Assembly (NCBI RefSeq): GCF_900100335.1
Contig: NZ_FNFE01000009.1
Coordinates: 1 to 64,000, forward strand
Source of the DNA: Natronorubrum texcoconense
GTDB lineage: Archaea > Halobacteriota > Halobacteria > Halobacteriales > Natrialbaceae
Direction: 5' to 3'
DNA: 64,000 nt
Position 1 is the stretch's first letter. The number at the start of each line of letters is the position of its first letter. A program made the translations under genes and the position numbers. This document shows, one piece after another, positions 62,181 through 64,000 of this stretch. Below the pieces are notes generated by a model that saw only the letters and a program-made list of their open reading frames with translations, had not been told where the DNA came from and made no database searches.

Positions 62181-64000
62181 TCAGTTCGACCCCGTGTACT
62201 CGGTCCCGATGACCTCCCGCATTCGTTCTGCTGTCACCGCGCCGACGCCGTCGGCCGCCTGCAGTTCGTCCTCGCTCGCGATCATCACGGCTTCGACGGT
62301 GCCGAACTCCTCGAGTAGCGATCGCGCGGTCACCGGCCCGATTTCGGCGATCGAGGAGACGACGTACTCCTGCTGTTCGGCGACCGTCTTCGCTCCCTTC
62401 TCGCCGTGGACCGACACCTCGCGGTCGGACGTCTCCTGCTCGCGGCCGGCGATCACGGCGAGCAGTTCGGTCGTCTCGTCCTCGCCGTCGGTTCGCAACA
62501 CGCTCGCGCCGAAGTCGACGGCCAGACTCGAGAGCGCGCCGCGGATCGCGTTCGGATGGATGTCCCGCTGTTCGTAGATGCCGTCGCCCTCGACGATCAC
62601 GATCGGCCGGGAGTAGTGGCGGGCCATCGCGCCGACCTGCTCGAAGATCGAGCGGTCGCCGCCGACCAGCGAGTCGACGAAGTCCGCGACGGACTTGCGC
62701 TCGACGACGACCCGGTCCGAACAGACGTAGTCGCCCACGTCGAGGGTCTCGAGGCGAATTTCGATCTCCTCGCGCCTCGAGAGATCCCGCGCGATGTTGG
62801 CGTCCATCTCGCGCTGGTCGGCGACGATCTCGATTCCGTCGCCGTCGGCGTGGGGTTCGTGAGTTTCCACGGCGTCGCGTTCGTTGTCGACGGTTTCGCC
62901 CTCGAATTCGCCCTCCTCGTCGCCCGGTTGCTCGTCTACAGTACCCGGTTCGTTGGTACTCGCCTCCGAGTTGTCGCTCGAGAAATCCTGCAGTCCGGGC
63001 TGTGCCGAAACCCCCTCACTTCCACTGGAAGAATCGCCGACTGCGGTCGAATTTCCGTCGTTCCCGTTCACTTTCGCTTCGCTGTTGGAGCCGTCGTCGA
63101 AATCCGACAGCGCCTGCTGAGAATCGTCGAGTTCCTCGGCGAGCGTGTCGGCCATCCCTTTCAACTCGCGCAGTTCGGACTCCATCTCCTTCTCCCGGCG
63201 CTGGGAGATCCAGAAGTAGGCCTCGTCGCGGGTGTCCTCGGCCATGAGGACGACGACGCGGCCCTCGGACTGGCGGCCCGTTCGTCCCTTGCGCTGGATG
63301 GATCGAATCGCGGTCGGGACGGGTTCGTAAAAGAGCACGAGGTCGACTTCGGGGACGTCCAGCCCCTCTTCAGCGACCGACGTCGAGACCAGCACCTCGA
63401 ACTCGGCGGCGCGGAACTGGTCTAACACCTCCTGTTGCTGGTTCTGGGTCATCCCGTCCGATCCCTCGCGGTCACCCTGCCCGACGAAGCGCTTGGCGTC
63501 GAAGCTGTCGTTCAGAAACTCCGTCAGCGCCTCGGCCGTGTCGCGGGACTCGGTGAAGACGATGACCCGTTCGCCGCCCTCGAGCCCCAGCGTCTCGGCC
63601 AGCAGCATCCGGGTCTTGCGGTACTTCGGGTGCAGTTGGTCGAAGCTCTCGGCCTTGCGCATGGCCTCCCGAACCCGCGGATCGGAGACCATCCGCTGGC
63701 TGGCCTTCGACGCGCCCGACGACCGCGCCTGGTTGCGCTGGCGGTCGAAGTACCGACAGACCGCCTCGACGCTCTGGGTCTCGACGAGCGTGACGGCCTG
63801 TCGGAGCTTCATCACCTCCGCGTGGACGGACATCCCCTTGAACCCCTCCGACTGGTCGTTGTTGATCAGCTGCTGGAGCTCCGCCCGCATCCGGTTGAGG
63901 TCTTTCTGGGACTGGTCGGGCTGGGTCGATTTCGCGACGCCGAGTTCCTTGAGCTTCTCGAGGCGGTCTTTGATAACCTCGTTCAGCGCGTCGCGGATCT
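62181..64000 (-). CDS. hef: Hef helicase-nuclease, 5' end beyond window
   Basis: Archaeal fork-structure endonuclease and helicase (FANCM/XPF-like). The frame stays open to base 64000, so only the C-terminal ~605 codons are here. Visible: the helicase C-terminal domain (RVIVFTESRDTAEALTEFL, STSVAEEGLDVPEVDLVLF, QRKGRTGRQSEGRVV), a disordered acidic linker holding an ORB-like motif, the ERCC4 nuclease domain (DVGDYVCSDRVVVERKSVAD, with the GDx..ERKx3D site), and tandem HhH motifs (IAEIGPVTARSLLEEFGTVE). The DExH helicase half lies to the right of the window. Confidence 0.94.
   Translation of the reverse strand, partial: IRDALNEVIKDRLEKLKELGVAKSTQPDQSQKDLNRMRAELQQLINNDQSEGFKGMSVHAEVMKLRQAVTLVETQSVEAVCRYFDRQRNQARSSGASKASQRMVSDPRVREAMRKAESFDQLHPKYRKTRMLLAETLGLEGGERVIVFTESRDTAEALTEFLNDSFDAKRFVGQGDREGSDGMTQNQQQEVLDQFRAAEFEVLVSTSVAEEGLDVPEVDLVLFYEPVPTAIRSIQRKGRTGRQSEGRVVVLMAEDTRDEAYFWISQRREKEMESELRELKGMADTLAEELDDSQQALSDFDDGSNSEAKVNGNDGNSTAVGDSSSGSEGVSAQPGLQDFSSDNSEASTNEPGTVDEQPGDEEGEFEGETVDNERDAVETHEPHADGDGIEIVADQREMDANIARDLSRREEIEIRLETLDVGDYVCSDRVVVERKSVADFVDSLVGGDRSIFEQVGAMARHYSRPIVIVEGDGIYEQRDIHPNAIRGALSSLAVDFGASVLRTDGEDETTELLAVIAGREQETSDREVSVHGEKGAKTVAEQQEYVVSSIAEIGPVTARSLLEEFGTVEAVMIASEDELQAADGVGAVTAERMREVIGTEYTGSN
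63012..63031 (-). repeat. ORB-like motif in the hef linker
   Basis: On the minus strand CTTCCAGTGGAAGTGAGGGG resembles the ORB core with two changes in the GAAAC part. It is encoded in the disordered linker between the helicase and nuclease parts of Hef. Confidence 0.4.

Overview
The window is 64 kb of a GC-rich haloarchaeal main chromosome. Evidence: strongly acidic proteins, an archaeal PolD small subunit, Orc1/Cdc6, Hel308, Hef, KEOPS Cgi121, PurO, a type 2 IPP isomerase, Tat-type lipoproteins, and TATA boxes about 27 nt before leaderless starts. Protein style suggests the Natrialbaceae (Natrinema/Haloterrigena-like); the exact genus is inference.

Left end (1-10 kb): a truncated membrane protein gene, polB (PolD DP1), signal peptidase I, a lipoprotein, then orc1/cdc6. 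A 1.6 kb gene-free segment follows. It holds three Orc-binding (ORB) sequences and an AT-rich, CTAG-rich core, and is read as replication origin oriC1. On its other side lies oapA-oapB-oapC, the usual neighbours of oriC1.

10-31 kb: housekeeping and transport genes. These include an iron-type ABC permease and binding lipoprotein under DtxR-like palindromes, with no ATPase gene beside them; an XPD/DinG-like helicase whose start codon sits in a tandem duplication; an orphan thiamine-type binding protein; a MacB-like ABC pair; an ABC-2-type exporter pair; rpiA; a tandem pair of internally repeated membrane proteins; and the IPP isomerase gene fni.

31-45 kb: a 55-residue histone-fold protein, a duplicated-domain pilin, larB, small zinc-finger and GIY-YIG proteins, a phosphohexomutase, cysE, purO, an HNH nuclease, tRNA-Gln(CUG), a rhodanese lipoprotein and an Old Yellow Enzyme homologue.

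45-64 kb: an alcohol dehydrogenase / amidohydrolase / DUF59 trio that elsewhere accompanies soluble diiron monooxygenases, but with no monooxygenase here. Then come cgi121-hel308, a phosphate transporter, a P450-type ferredoxin next to a deletion scar joining remnants of a bat-type regulator and a cytochrome P450, mdh, HTTM and antiporter genes, and the 3' part of hef, which runs off the right edge.

Most notable non-gene signals: three copies of an intergenic repeat with conserved ends and variable core (11.3, 31.7 and 40.6 kb); ORB-like 20-mers inside disordered linkers of several replication, repair and translation genes; the bat/P450 scar; and a foldback repeat at 28.6 kb. No CRISPR array, insertion sequence or rRNA gene was seen.
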